Positions 15,884-23,189 of a stretch of DNA of 41,449 nucleotides are shown in pieces. Where the stretch lies: NCBI GenBank assembly GCA_020847755.1, contig JADLBK010000046.1, positions 1-41,449 on the forward strand, read 5' to 3'. This DNA is from Flavobacteriales bacterium. GTDB lineage: Bacteria; Bacteroidota; Bacteroidia; Flavobacteriales_F; PHOS-HE28. The position numbers were made by a program, and so were the translations under genes. Numbering within the stretch: the stretch's first letter is position 1; every line of letters begins with the position of its first letter. The notes beneath the pieces are model-generated. The model saw only the letters and a program-made list of their open reading frames with translations, was not told where the DNA came from and ran no database searches.

Positions 15884-16653
15884 TCATGGGCAAGGTGCTC
15901 TACTACACCCTGGTGGACCTGGCGCGCAACCGTTCCGTGGTCGCCTTCGCCGCACTGGTCCTCGCGGTGTCCGAAGGTCTATTCCTGGTGGAAGCCGACC
16001 CGGTGAAGGCCCTCCTCAGCCTCGTTCAGGTGATGCTGGCGCTGGTGCCGCTGGTCTCGCTCATTCTTACGGTGGTGTATACCTACGACACGCACGAGTT
16101 CACGCAACTCCTCGCCGTGCAGCCCATCGGGCGTCGGGCCATCCTTGGTGGGCGCATGGGGGCCATGGCGCTGGCGCTCCTGGTGGCCCTGCTCTTCGGC
16201 CTCGGCCTTCCGCTTACCGTCCACGCGCCGGGAACCACGTCGCTGGTGCTGCTCGTCGCCGTGGTGCTGCTGGCCTGGGTGCACACCGCCCTGGGCACCC
16301 TGATCGCCCTTTTACACCGCGACAAGGCGCGGGGCGTTGGCATCGCCCTGGCCACCTGGGCCGGCTTCGTCCTGGTCTACGATGCCCTGCTGATGGCCTT
16401 GCTCTTCGCGTTCAGCGACCGGCCGATCGAGCCGCTGGTGTTGCCGATCGCGGCCCTCAACCCGATCGACCTGGCCCGCATCGCCATCATGATCCGGGTG
16501 GACCTCGCCGCCATGATGGGCTACAGTGGTGCGGTGTACCAGCACATGCTCGGCTCGGCTCCCGGCATCGCCGTGGCGCTCACCCTCATGTTCGCCTGGA
16601 TCGCATGGCCCACACTGGTGGCCTTCAGGGTCTTCCGGCGCAAGGACCTTTGA
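15880..16653 (+). CDS. nosY: NosY ABC transporter permease
   Basis: The 257-aa inner-membrane protein has about six hydrophobic spans, beginning SVVAFAALVLAVSEGLFLV and ending with IAVALTLMFAWIAWPTLVAF, and the family's signature THEFTQLLAVQPIGRRAILGGR. It pairs with NosF. The start overlaps the nosF stop by 4 bp. Homology, length and context all agree with NosY. Confidence 0.95.
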   Translation: MIMGKVLYYTLVDLARNRSVVAFAALVLAVSEGLFLVEADPVKALLSLVQVMLALVPLVSLILTVVYTYDTHEFTQLLAVQPIGRRAILGGRMGAMALALLVALLFGLGLPLTVHAPGTTSLVLLVAVVLLAWVHTALGTLIALLHRDKARGVGIALATWAGFVLVYDALLMALLFAFSDRPIEPLVLPIAALNPIDLARIAIMIRVDLAAMMGYSGAVYQHMLGSAPGIAVALTLMFAWIAWPTLVAFRVFRRKDL

Positions 16654-16655
16654 CG

Positions 16656-17114
16656 ATGGTCGCCTTCGGTGTGCTGGTCCTCCATTTCCTGGGCGCATCG
16701 GTCTGGGTGGGCGGCCATCTCGTATTGCTGCTGACCGTGCTGCCGCGGGCCGTGCGAGAACGGGATCCCGAGGTGCTGCTCCGCTTCGAGCGACCCTACG
16801 AACGCATCGGCATCCCGGCGCTCATCGTCCAGCTCATCACCGGCCTTTGGCTGGCGCACCGCCTGGTGCCGGGTGTCCTGCCGGCCTTCGCGCTCGCCGA
16901 TCCCCTCCAGCGCCTCGTGGCGCTGAAGCTGCTGCTCCTCCTCGGTACGGCGGTCACGGGTGCCCATGCCCGGCTGCGCATCCTGCCCCGGATCACCCCG
17001 GAACGGCTGCCCCGGATCGCCTGGCACGTGGGCCTTGTCACAGCGATGGCGATCGCCCTCTTGGTCTCCGGGACGATCCTGGGGCGTGTGGAGATCCTGC
17101 TGGCCGCACCCTGA
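16656..17114 (+). CDS. CopD-like membrane protein at the end of the nos operon
   Basis: The 152-aa protein has four hydrophobic spans. The first contains HFLGASVWVGGHLVLLL, with His residues placed as in CopD/YfiP-type copper-export or copper-resistance membrane proteins; further His and Arg residues lie at helix ends (AHRLVPG, GAHARLRILPR). It starts 2 bp after nosY, so it belongs to the same operon. A copper-import or copper-handling role for NosZ maturation is plausible from context but unproven. Family assignment is from pattern only. Confidence 0.75.
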   Translation: MVAFGVLVLHFLGASVWVGGHLVLLLTVLPRAVRERDPEVLLRFERPYERIGIPALIVQLITGLWLAHRLVPGVLPAFALADPLQRLVALKLLLLLGTAVTGAHARLRILPRITPERLPRIAWHVGLVTAMAIALLVSGTILGRVEILLAAP

Positions 17115-17115
17115 C

Positions 17116-17128
17116 AAGGATCATCCTT
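17116..17128. promoter_or_regulatory. Inverted repeat after the nos operon
   Basis: AAGGATCATCCTT has 6-bp arms around a single central base and lies 2 bp after the CopD-like stop. The one-base spacer is too short for an RNA hairpin loop, so a protein-binding site is more likely than a terminator. Confidence 0.3.
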
Positions 17129-17166
17129 CAGCTTGGATAAGCGTCAGTTGAGTTCCTCATTGAACA

Positions 17167-17180
17167 GGACAAGTTTGTCC
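17167..17180. promoter_or_regulatory. Palindromic regulon site upstream of the fasciclin gene
   Basis: GGACAAGTTTGTCC matches the perfect site upstream of nadA at 13 of 14 positions. It sits 18 bp before the ATG and overlaps a CAAGTTTG element. A TTG at 17148 lies 26 bp upstream of the TTTG, the normal -33/-7 spacing of Bacteroidota promoters, so bound protein would cover the core promoter, suggesting repression. Confidence 0.6.
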
Positions 17181-17198
17181 GACACTAAACACCGGACC

Positions 17199-17759
17199 AT
17201 GAGCCTTTCCATCCCTTCCAAGAACGCGCTGGCACTCGTCACCACCGTGCTGCTGGCCGCTTGCGGCGCACCCGATCCCGGCACCGCACCATCCGCTGGT
17301 GCGACCACACCGCCGGATGGCGGTCAGTCCACCGTGGTCGATGAACAATCGCAGAAGAACATCGTGGCCGTCGCCGTCGGTTCCAAGGACCACACGACGC
17401 TGGTGACCGCAGTGAAGGCGGCCGAATATGTGGACGTATTGAGCAACGCCGGACCGTTCACCGTGTTCGCCCCGGTGAACGACGCGTTCGCCGCGCTGCC
17501 CGCAGGCACCGTAGAGGGCTTGCTGAAGCCGGAGAAGAAGGACGACCTGCGGGACATCCTGGAGTACCATGTCTTCGTTGGTGTCCTCAAGCCCGAGCAG
17601 CTGAAGGATGGCCTGCGCCTGAACATGGTGAACGGCAAGGACGCCAAACTGAAGGTGCAGGATGGGAGAGTGTCGATCAACGATGCGACCGTGGTGGCCA
17701 GTGTACCCACCAGCAACGGCATCATCCACGTCATCGACAAGGTGTTGCTGCCGGGTTGA
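17199..17759 (+). CDS. Fasciclin-domain lipoprotein
   Basis: The 186-aa protein has a signal sequence with lipobox VLLAACG and a Pro/Gly/Thr linker. One FAS1 (fasciclin) domain follows, with the two classic motifs GPFTVFAPVNDAFAALP and NGIIHVIDKVLLP and a central ILEYHVFVG segment. FAS1 domains mediate adhesion or protein-protein contact at the cell surface or in the periplasm. It stands between the nos operon and nrdJ in the same direction, with its own palindromic operator upstream. Small fasciclin lipoproteins are often found in Bacteroidota denitrification clusters, but I know of no established role for them there. Confidence 0.92.
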   Translation: MSLSIPSKNALALVTTVLLAACGAPDPGTAPSAGATTPPDGGQSTVVDEQSQKNIVAVAVGSKDHTTLVTAVKAAEYVDVLSNAGPFTVFAPVNDAFAALPAGTVEGLLKPEKKDDLRDILEYHVFVGVLKPEQLKDGLRLNMVNGKDAKLKVQDGRVSINDATVVASVPTSNGIIHVIDKVLLPG

Positions 17760-17809
17760 ACAAGCATCAGCATCACCTGCCACAGGTGTGTTGGTGAAAG
17801 TCGGCATGG

Positions 17810-17826
17810 GCGCCCCGCAAGGGCGC
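17810..17826 (+). other. Short GC-rich hairpin downstream of the fasciclin gene
   Basis: GCGCCC and GGGCGC arms flank a 5-base loop, in the 205-bp gap before nrdJ. A second small dyad (CACCTG-CCA-CAGGTG) lies at about 17773-17787. Neither is followed by a T-tract, so neither is a convincing intrinsic terminator. The rest of the gap shows no B12-riboswitch features I can recognise. Confidence 0.3.
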
Positions 17827-17964
17827 TCATGTCGTTCCATGCGGACCACCAAGGCCGTACCTTGGATCGTTCACAACCGTGTTGATGATCGCACCTTCCG
17901 TCCTGATGGGCATCAGTTGGACCGGCGGCCTGGGCCGTCAGTTTTGGCGCCTTCTTCACACGTC

Positions 17965-20553
17965 ATGAACGACAACATCACCGTCCGCGCACCCCGCACC
18001 GTGCCCACCTTCCCTCCACATCACCCCGTCGCACCCGAGGAGGCCTTGGCGAACGCGCGAGCGGCGTTCCTCGGTGATGAGCTGGCGGCCACCACGTGGG
18101 TGAACAAGTACGCCCTCCGCGATGCGGCCGGCCACCTGGTGGAGGCTTCGCCGGCCGACATGCATCGGCGCATGGCCCGTGAGTTCGCGCGCATCGAGGC
18201 GCGGTACGCGCCCGTGCCGGCGGCGAAGCGTGCCTTGCTCTCCGCCTACGGACAAGCACGGGAACAGCTGACCGAGGACCGCATCTTCACTCTCTTCGAC
18301 GGCTTTCGCGACGTGGTGCCGCAGGGCAGCGTGATGGCCTCACTGGGCGACCCGTACCGCCTCGCGTCGTTGAGCAATTGCGTGGTGATCCCCTCGCCGG
18401 TGGACAGCTACGGCGGCATCTTCCACACCGACCAGCAGCTCGCCCAGCTCTTCAAGCGGCGATGCGGTGTGGGCTTCGATCTCAGCACGCTGCGCCCCGC
18501 CGGTGCACCCGTGAGCAATGCCGCGCGCACCAGCACCGGTGCCGTCAGTTTCATGGAACGCTTCAGCAATACGACACGCGAAGTGGCCCAGAAGGGGAGG
18601 AGAGGCGCCCTCATGCTCACCATGGACATCGCGCATCCGGACATCGAGCACTTCATCACCATCAAACAGGACCTCAGCAAGGTCACCGGCGCGAATGTGA
18701 GCGTGCGCGTGAGCGACGAGTTCCTCAAGGCCGTGGAGGCCGATGCCGAATTCACCCTGCGCTGGCCCATCGATCCCAAGAAGCCGGTCGTCACCAAGGT
18801 GGTGAAGGCCCGCGACCTGTGGAACACCCTGGTCACCTGCGCGCATGCCACCGCTGAGCCGGGCGTGATCTTCTGGGACCGCCAGCACCTCTACAGCACC
18901 AGCAGCGTCTATCCGGGCTTCCGCAACGAGAGCACCAACCCGTGCAGCGAGATCGCCATGCAGGGAGGGGACAGCTGCCGCCTCATTGCCATCAATCTCT
19001 ACAGTTTCATCAACGAACCCTTCACGGCGAAGGCCTGGTTCGACCACGAGCGCTTCGCGGCGGTGACCTACGAGGCCCAGCGCCTCATGGACGACCTGGT
19101 GGACCTGGAGCTCGAGGCCGTGGACCGTATCCTGGCCAAGGTGAACGCCGACCCTGAGCCGGACGAGCTGAAGCGCACCGAGCGCGAGACCTGGGAGCTG
19201 CTGCGCGACACCGGCAGGAAGGGCCGCCGGACCGGCCTGGGCTTCACCGGCCTGGCCGATGCCCTCGCCGCGCTCAACCTGAAGTACGACAGCGACGCCG
19301 CCATCGAGGCCGCCGAGGACATCCTGCGCACCAAGTGCCGCGCGGAGTTCGACAGCAGCATCGACATGGCCATCGAGCGTGGGGCCTTCGAGGGTTTTAC
19401 ACCCGCCGTGGAGCGCACCAGTGAGTTCACCGCCATGCTGGAGAAGGAGCTGCCCGAGGTGCACGACCGCATGATGCGTCACGGCCGCCGCAACATCAGC
19501 CTCAGCACCGTGGCGCCCACCGGTACGCTCAGCCTGCTCACGCGCACCAGCAGCGGCATCGAGCCCGTGTACATGCTTGGCTACACGCGTCGACGCAAGG
19601 TGGTGCCCGGCGACCCCGATGCGAAGGTCACCTTCACCGACGATCTCGGCGATCAGTGGGAGGAGTTCACCGTACACCACCCACGTGTGCTGGATTGGAT
19701 GCTGGTGACCGGTAAGAGCGATCCCGCTGAAAGCCCGTACCACAGTGCCACCGCCAACGACATCGACTGGCACAAGCGCATCCGCATGCAGGCGGTGGTG
19801 CAGAAGTACACCACACACAGCATCAGCAGCACCATCAACCTGCCCAGCACCGCCACGGTGGACGAGGTGGGAGGCATCTACCTGGAAGCCTGGCGCCACG
19901 GTCTGAAGGGCATCACGGTGTACCGGGATGGCAGCCGCAGCGGCGTGCTGGTCTCCACCGACGACAGGACGAAGGCCGCACAGAAGGCTCCATTGGCAGC
20001 GGCCCATGGCTTGCACCGCCCCGAACGCCTGGAGGCCGATGTCCTGCGCTTCAACAATGAGACGGAACCCTGGATCGCCGTGGTGGGCCTGATGGACGGA
20101 CGCCCCTACGAGATCTTCACCGGAAAGGCCAATGGTGGATTCGAACTGCCCCGGTGGGTGGGCCGCGGCTGGGTGGTGAAGCGCCGCGATGAGAAGCTCG
20201 GAAAGAACCGCTATGACCTCGAGTACGCGGACGACGAGGGCTATACGGTCACCGTGCAAGGTCTCAGCCGCACCTTCAACAAGGAGTTCTGGAACTACGC
20301 CATCCTCATCAGTGGCATGCTGCGCCAGGGCATGCCCTTGCCCCAGGTGGTGGACGTGGTGGCCAACCTGCATCTCTACGATGCCACCCTCAACACGTGG
20401 AAGAACGGCGTGGTGCGCGCCCTCTCGCGCTACATCCCCGACGGCACGCAGGCCCAAGGGCGGAGGTGCCTCGAATGCGGCGATGCGGAAGGACTTTATT
20501 ACGAGGAGGGCTGCCTGAAGTGCCGGAGTTGCGGCGGGACGAAGTGCGGTTAG
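17965..20553 (+). CDS. nrdJ: Adenosylcobalamin-dependent (class II) ribonucleotide reductase
   Basis: This 862-aa enzyme reduces ribonucleotides to deoxyribonucleotides with adenosylcobalamin as radical generator, independent of oxygen. It has SNCVVIPSPVDSYGGIF with the first redox cysteine (Cys139), FKRRCGVGFDLSTLRP, the active-site loop ESTNPCSEIAMQ with the radical cysteine (Cys327), and the NISLSTVAPTGTLSLL phosphate-binding segment. The C-terminus has a cysteine-rich tail (CLECG...CLKCRSCGGTKC) that probably relays electrons or binds zinc. There is no class I partner (nrdB) next to it. In a denitrifier this enzyme would keep DNA synthesis going at low O2. The ATG at 17965 fits the domain start. 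Confidence 0.94.
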   Translation: MNDNITVRAPRTVPTFPPHHPVAPEEALANARAAFLGDELAATTWVNKYALRDAAGHLVEASPADMHRRMAREFARIEARYAPVPAAKRALLSAYGQAREQLTEDRIFTLFDGFRDVVPQGSVMASLGDPYRLASLSNCVVIPSPVDSYGGIFHTDQQLAQLFKRRCGVGFDLSTLRPAGAPVSNAARTSTGAVSFMERFSNTTREVAQKGRRGALMLTMDIAHPDIEHFITIKQDLSKVTGANVSVRVSDEFLKAVEADAEFTLRWPIDPKKPVVTKVVKARDLWNTLVTCAHATAEPGVIFWDRQHLYSTSSVYPGFRNESTNPCSEIAMQGGDSCRLIAINLYSFINEPFTAKAWFDHERFAAVTYEAQRLMDDLVDLELEAVDRILAKVNADPEPDELKRTERETWELLRDTGRKGRRTGLGFTGLADALAALNLKYDSDAAIEAAEDILRTKCRAEFDSSIDMAIERGAFEGFTPAVERTSEFTAMLEKELPEVHDRMMRHGRRNISLSTVAPTGTLSLLTRTSSGIEPVYMLGYTRRRKVVPGDPDAKVTFTDDLGDQWEEFTVHHPRVLDWMLVTGKSDPAESPYHSATANDIDWHKRIRMQAVVQKYTTHSISSTINLPSTATVDEVGGIYLEAWRHGLKGITVYRDGSRSGVLVSTDDRTKAAQKAPLAAAHGLHRPERLEADVLRFNNETEPWIAVVGLMDGRPYEIFTGKANGGFELPRWVGRGWVVKRRDEKLGKNRYDLEYADDEGYTVTVQGLSRTFNKEFWNYAILISGMLRQGMPLPQVVDVVANLHLYDATLNTWKNGVVRALSRYIPDGTQAQGRRCLECGDAEGLYYEEGCLKCRSCGGTKCG

Positions 20554-20598
20554 GACCGGGGCGGGCTGTCGATCGTCATGTTCCGAACCCCTGTATAA

Positions 20599-20612
20599 GG
20601 ACAAATTTGTCC
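20599..20612. promoter_or_regulatory. Perfect palindromic regulon site upstream of nadA
   Basis: GGACAAATTTGTCC is a perfect 14-bp palindrome ending only 4 bp before the nadA ATG, so it would overlap the transcription and translation start. It is the best match of the four or more sites in this window. No ribosome-binding site is visible between it and the start. Confidence 0.65.
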
Positions 20613-20616
20613 GCTA

Positions 20617-21606
20617 ATGGACGGCTTGAACCCCAGCGTCCGCCCCGTGGGCCCGGGTGCCAGCGGTGCCGGAGGAGCGAACCCTGCCCTGGTCGCGGAG
20701 ATCCGGGAGTTGAAACGTGCGAAACGTGCCGTGATCCTCGCACACTATTACCAGACGGGTGACATACAGATGCTCGCCGATCATGTCGGTGACAGCCTTG
20801 CGCTCGCACGCGCCGCCGAGCGCACCGACGCACCGGTGATCCTGTTCTGTGGAGTGCACTTCATGGCCGAAACAGCCAAGATCCTGGATCCGGGACGGAA
20901 GGTGTTGCTGCCCGACCGGGCAGCGGGCTGCTCCCTGGCCGATTCCGCCCCGGCCGCGAAGTTCCGCGCTTTCATCGATGCGCATCCCGACCATTTCGTG
21001 GTGAGCTACATCAATTGCAGTGCGGAGGTGAAGGCGATGAGCGACATCATCTGCACCAGCAGCAACGCGGTTCGCGTGGTGAACAGCATTCCGACGGACC
21101 GCCCCATCATCTTCGCTCCCGACCGGCACCTTGGAGCCTATGTGCAGCGCATCACGGGCAGGGAGATGCTCCTCTGGGACGGCACCTGCGAGGTGCACGT
21201 GAACATCAGCATGGACAAACTGAAGCTGCTGATGGGCAGGCATCCCCACGCGAAGCTGGTGGCCCATCCTGAATGTCCGGAGCATATCCTTCTCGAAGAC
21301 GACCATGTGGGCAGCACCAGTTCACTGCTCGGCTTCGTGAAGCACGATCCGGGCAAGGAGTTCATCGTGGCGACCGAGGCCGGCATCTTGTACAACATGA
21401 GGGCCGAGGTGCCGGGCAAGACACTGATACCCGCACCCGCCTTCGCCGACAACGAATGCGCCTGTAGTGAATGTCCGTACATGAAATTGAACACCTTGGA
21501 GAAGGTGCGCGATGCGTTGCTCTTCGAAGAGCCGGCGATCACCCTCGATGAGGAGGTCCGTGTACGGGCCCATCGCGCCCTCCGCCGAATGCTCGAACTG
21601 GGATGA
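20617..21606 (+). CDS. nadA: Quinolinate synthase
   Basis: NadA condenses iminoaspartate with dihydroxyacetone phosphate to quinolinate, using a [4Fe-4S] cluster that is damaged by O2 and NO. The 329-aa protein has ILAHYYQTGDIQMLADHVGDSLALA, VILFCGVHFMAETAKIL, VVSYINCSAEVKA, WDGTCEVH and the C-terminal CACSECPYMKLN; the cluster cysteines are among these (FCGVHFM, the TCEVH segment and the ECPYM segment). The stop overlaps the nadB start by 4 bp (ATGA). About 20 poorly conserved residues precede the core, so the true start might be slightly downstream. Confidence 0.97.
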   Translation: MDGLNPSVRPVGPGASGAGGANPALVAEIRELKRAKRAVILAHYYQTGDIQMLADHVGDSLALARAAERTDAPVILFCGVHFMAETAKILDPGRKVLLPDRAAGCSLADSAPAAKFRAFIDAHPDHFVVSYINCSAEVKAMSDIICTSSNAVRVVNSIPTDRPIIFAPDRHLGAYVQRITGREMLLWDGTCEVHVNISMDKLKLLMGRHPHAKLVAHPECPEHILLEDDHVGSTSSLLGFVKHDPGKEFIVATEAGILYNMRAEVPGKTLIPAPAFADNECACSECPYMKLNTLEKVRDALLFEEPAITLDEEVRVRAHRALRRMLELG

Positions 21607-23189
21607 GCTTGACGCTCGAGGTGCTCGTGGTCGGTGGCGGGATCGCCGGAATGAACTATGCCGTTCAACTCGCGGACAAGGCCGGGGGGCGCAAGCTGCG
21701 GATCCGGATCCTATCGAAAGCGACCGTGCACGAGAGCAGTTCCTTCCATGCTCAGGGTGGTGTCGCGGCCGCGATGTGCGCGGAGGATCCGTTCGAGGAC
21801 CATGTGCGCGACACCCTCGCCGTGGGCGAAGGCCGAAACGATGCCGATGTGGTGCGTCTCGTGGTGAAGGAGGGCCCCGCCGTGATCCGTGGGTTGATCG
21901 GGCTCGGTGCTCACTTCGACAGGGACCGCGGCGGTGCGCTCCACCTGGCGCGTGAGGGTGGTCATCGTGCCGCGCGAGTGGTGCACCATCGCGACCGCAC
22001 GGGCGAGGAGATCGTTCGCGTGCTGCAACAACGCGTCCGTGATATCCCGGTGATCGGGACGGTGATGGATCAACGGGTGATCGAGCTGCTTACCGAGGGT
22101 GAGGGAGCGTACCGGCGCTGCATCGGCGTTCGAGCGGTGGACCTCCGTACCGGCGACGTCGTGGAGCACTTCGCCCACGTGGTGATCCTGGCCACCGGCG
22201 GTGCAGGACGACTGTTCGAGCACACCACGAATCCGGCCGGTGCGACCGGTGATGGCGTCGCGATGGGCATCAGGGCCGGAGCGTTGACGCGTGATATGGC
22301 CTTCGTCCAGTTCCACCCCACGGCCTTGTTCACCGGCGTACCGGGCACGGTCGGCCTGGTCAGTGAAGCGGTCCGTGGTGCGGGCGCACGCCTGATCGGC
22401 ATCACGGGCCGGCCTGTGATGGCCGGCGTTCATCCCATGGGCGATCTGGCCCCGCGGCATATCGTCGCACGCGCCATACACCGGGAGATGGTGCGTACCG
22501 GAGCCCGTTATGTCCATCTGGACGCCGGACCCATCGGCATCGAACGGTTCCGCGCTGAGTTCCCGGGCATCGCAGCGCTTTGCCGTGACACGGGTCTGCT
22601 ACCGGGCCGGGACCTGTTGCCGGTGATGCCGGCAGCCCACTATCTCTGTGGTGGCCTCCGCACCGATAGCCACGGAAGGACTTCCATCCCGGGTCTGTAC
22701 GCCTTGGGCGAATGCGCCTGCAGCGGCCTGCACGGTGCGGACCGCCTGGCATCGAACTCGCTGCTCGAAGCACTGGTGATCCCCAGGCGTGCGGCGGAAA
22801 CCACTTGGGAGACCCGTGCTCCAGCGGCCGCGCCTGCATCACAGGTGATCGCCCGCGACCGCCTGGCCAAACGGCCGGTGGAGATCGTGGGCCGGGCGAC
22901 GGCCGCGCTGACGCACGCCATGACGATGCACGTTGGCATCGTGCGCAAGACCGAGGGGCTGGAGAGCGCCCTGCGCGTGATCAACTGCATCGAGCGGCAA
23001 GTGCTGCCCATCTGGCACCGCCGACGCTGGTCGCCCGCGCTCATGGACCTGCGGGACCTGCTGGTGGTGGCGCGCAGCGTGACGGAAGCCGCGCTTCACG
23101 AGCCCGTGAGCGTGGGTACGCATTTCCTGGAGGAACCTGAGCCCTATGACCGGCCGATGGCGCATATCCCCGGGGGATCCATCAACTAA
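21603..23189 (+). CDS. nadB: L-aspartate oxidase
   Basis: NadB oxidises L-aspartate to iminoaspartate with FAD, passing electrons to O2 or fumarate, and feeds NadA. The 528-aa protein has the N-terminal dinucleotide motif VVGGGIAGMNYA, the SSFHAQGGVAAAM flavin segment, ARVVHHRDRTGEEI, GGAGRLFEHTTNPAGATGDGVAMG and MAFVQFHPTALF, and the C-terminal succinate-dehydrogenase-like helical domain. The usual active-site Arg and His residues are present. It is translationally coupled to nadA. Its stop overlaps that of the convergent nod-like gene by 4 bp. Fumarate use would let NAD synthesis continue without oxygen. Confidence 0.97.
   Translation: MSLTLEVLVVGGGIAGMNYAVQLADKAGGRKLRIRILSKATVHESSSFHAQGGVAAAMCAEDPFEDHVRDTLAVGEGRNDADVVRLVVKEGPAVIRGLIGLGAHFDRDRGGALHLAREGGHRAARVVHHRDRTGEEIVRVLQQRVRDIPVIGTVMDQRVIELLTEGEGAYRRCIGVRAVDLRTGDVVEHFAHVVILATGGAGRLFEHTTNPAGATGDGVAMGIRAGALTRDMAFVQFHPTALFTGVPGTVGLVSEAVRGAGARLIGITGRPVMAGVHPMGDLAPRHIVARAIHREMVRTGARYVHLDAGPIGIERFRAEFPGIAALCRDTGLLPGRDLLPVMPAAHYLCGGLRTDSHGRTSIPGLYALGECACSGLHGADRLASNSLLEALVIPRRAAETTWETRAPAAAPASQVIARDRLAKRPVEIVGRATAALTHAMTMHVGIVRKTEGLESALRVINCIERQVLPIWHRRRWSPALMDLRDLLVVARSVTEAALHEPVSVGTHFLEEPEPYDRPMAHIPGGSIN

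Noticed and set aside
17810..17826. Intrinsic terminator after the fasciclin gene
   Set aside because: The hairpin is short and lacks a following T-tract.
17760..17964. Cobalamin riboswitch upstream of nrdJ
   Set aside because: I could not find a B12-box-like core or the expected arrangement of stems.
18340..20604. Long open frame on the minus strand opposite the ribonucleotide reductase gene
   Set aside because: Same reason: it mirrors a gene with intact class II RNR motifs.
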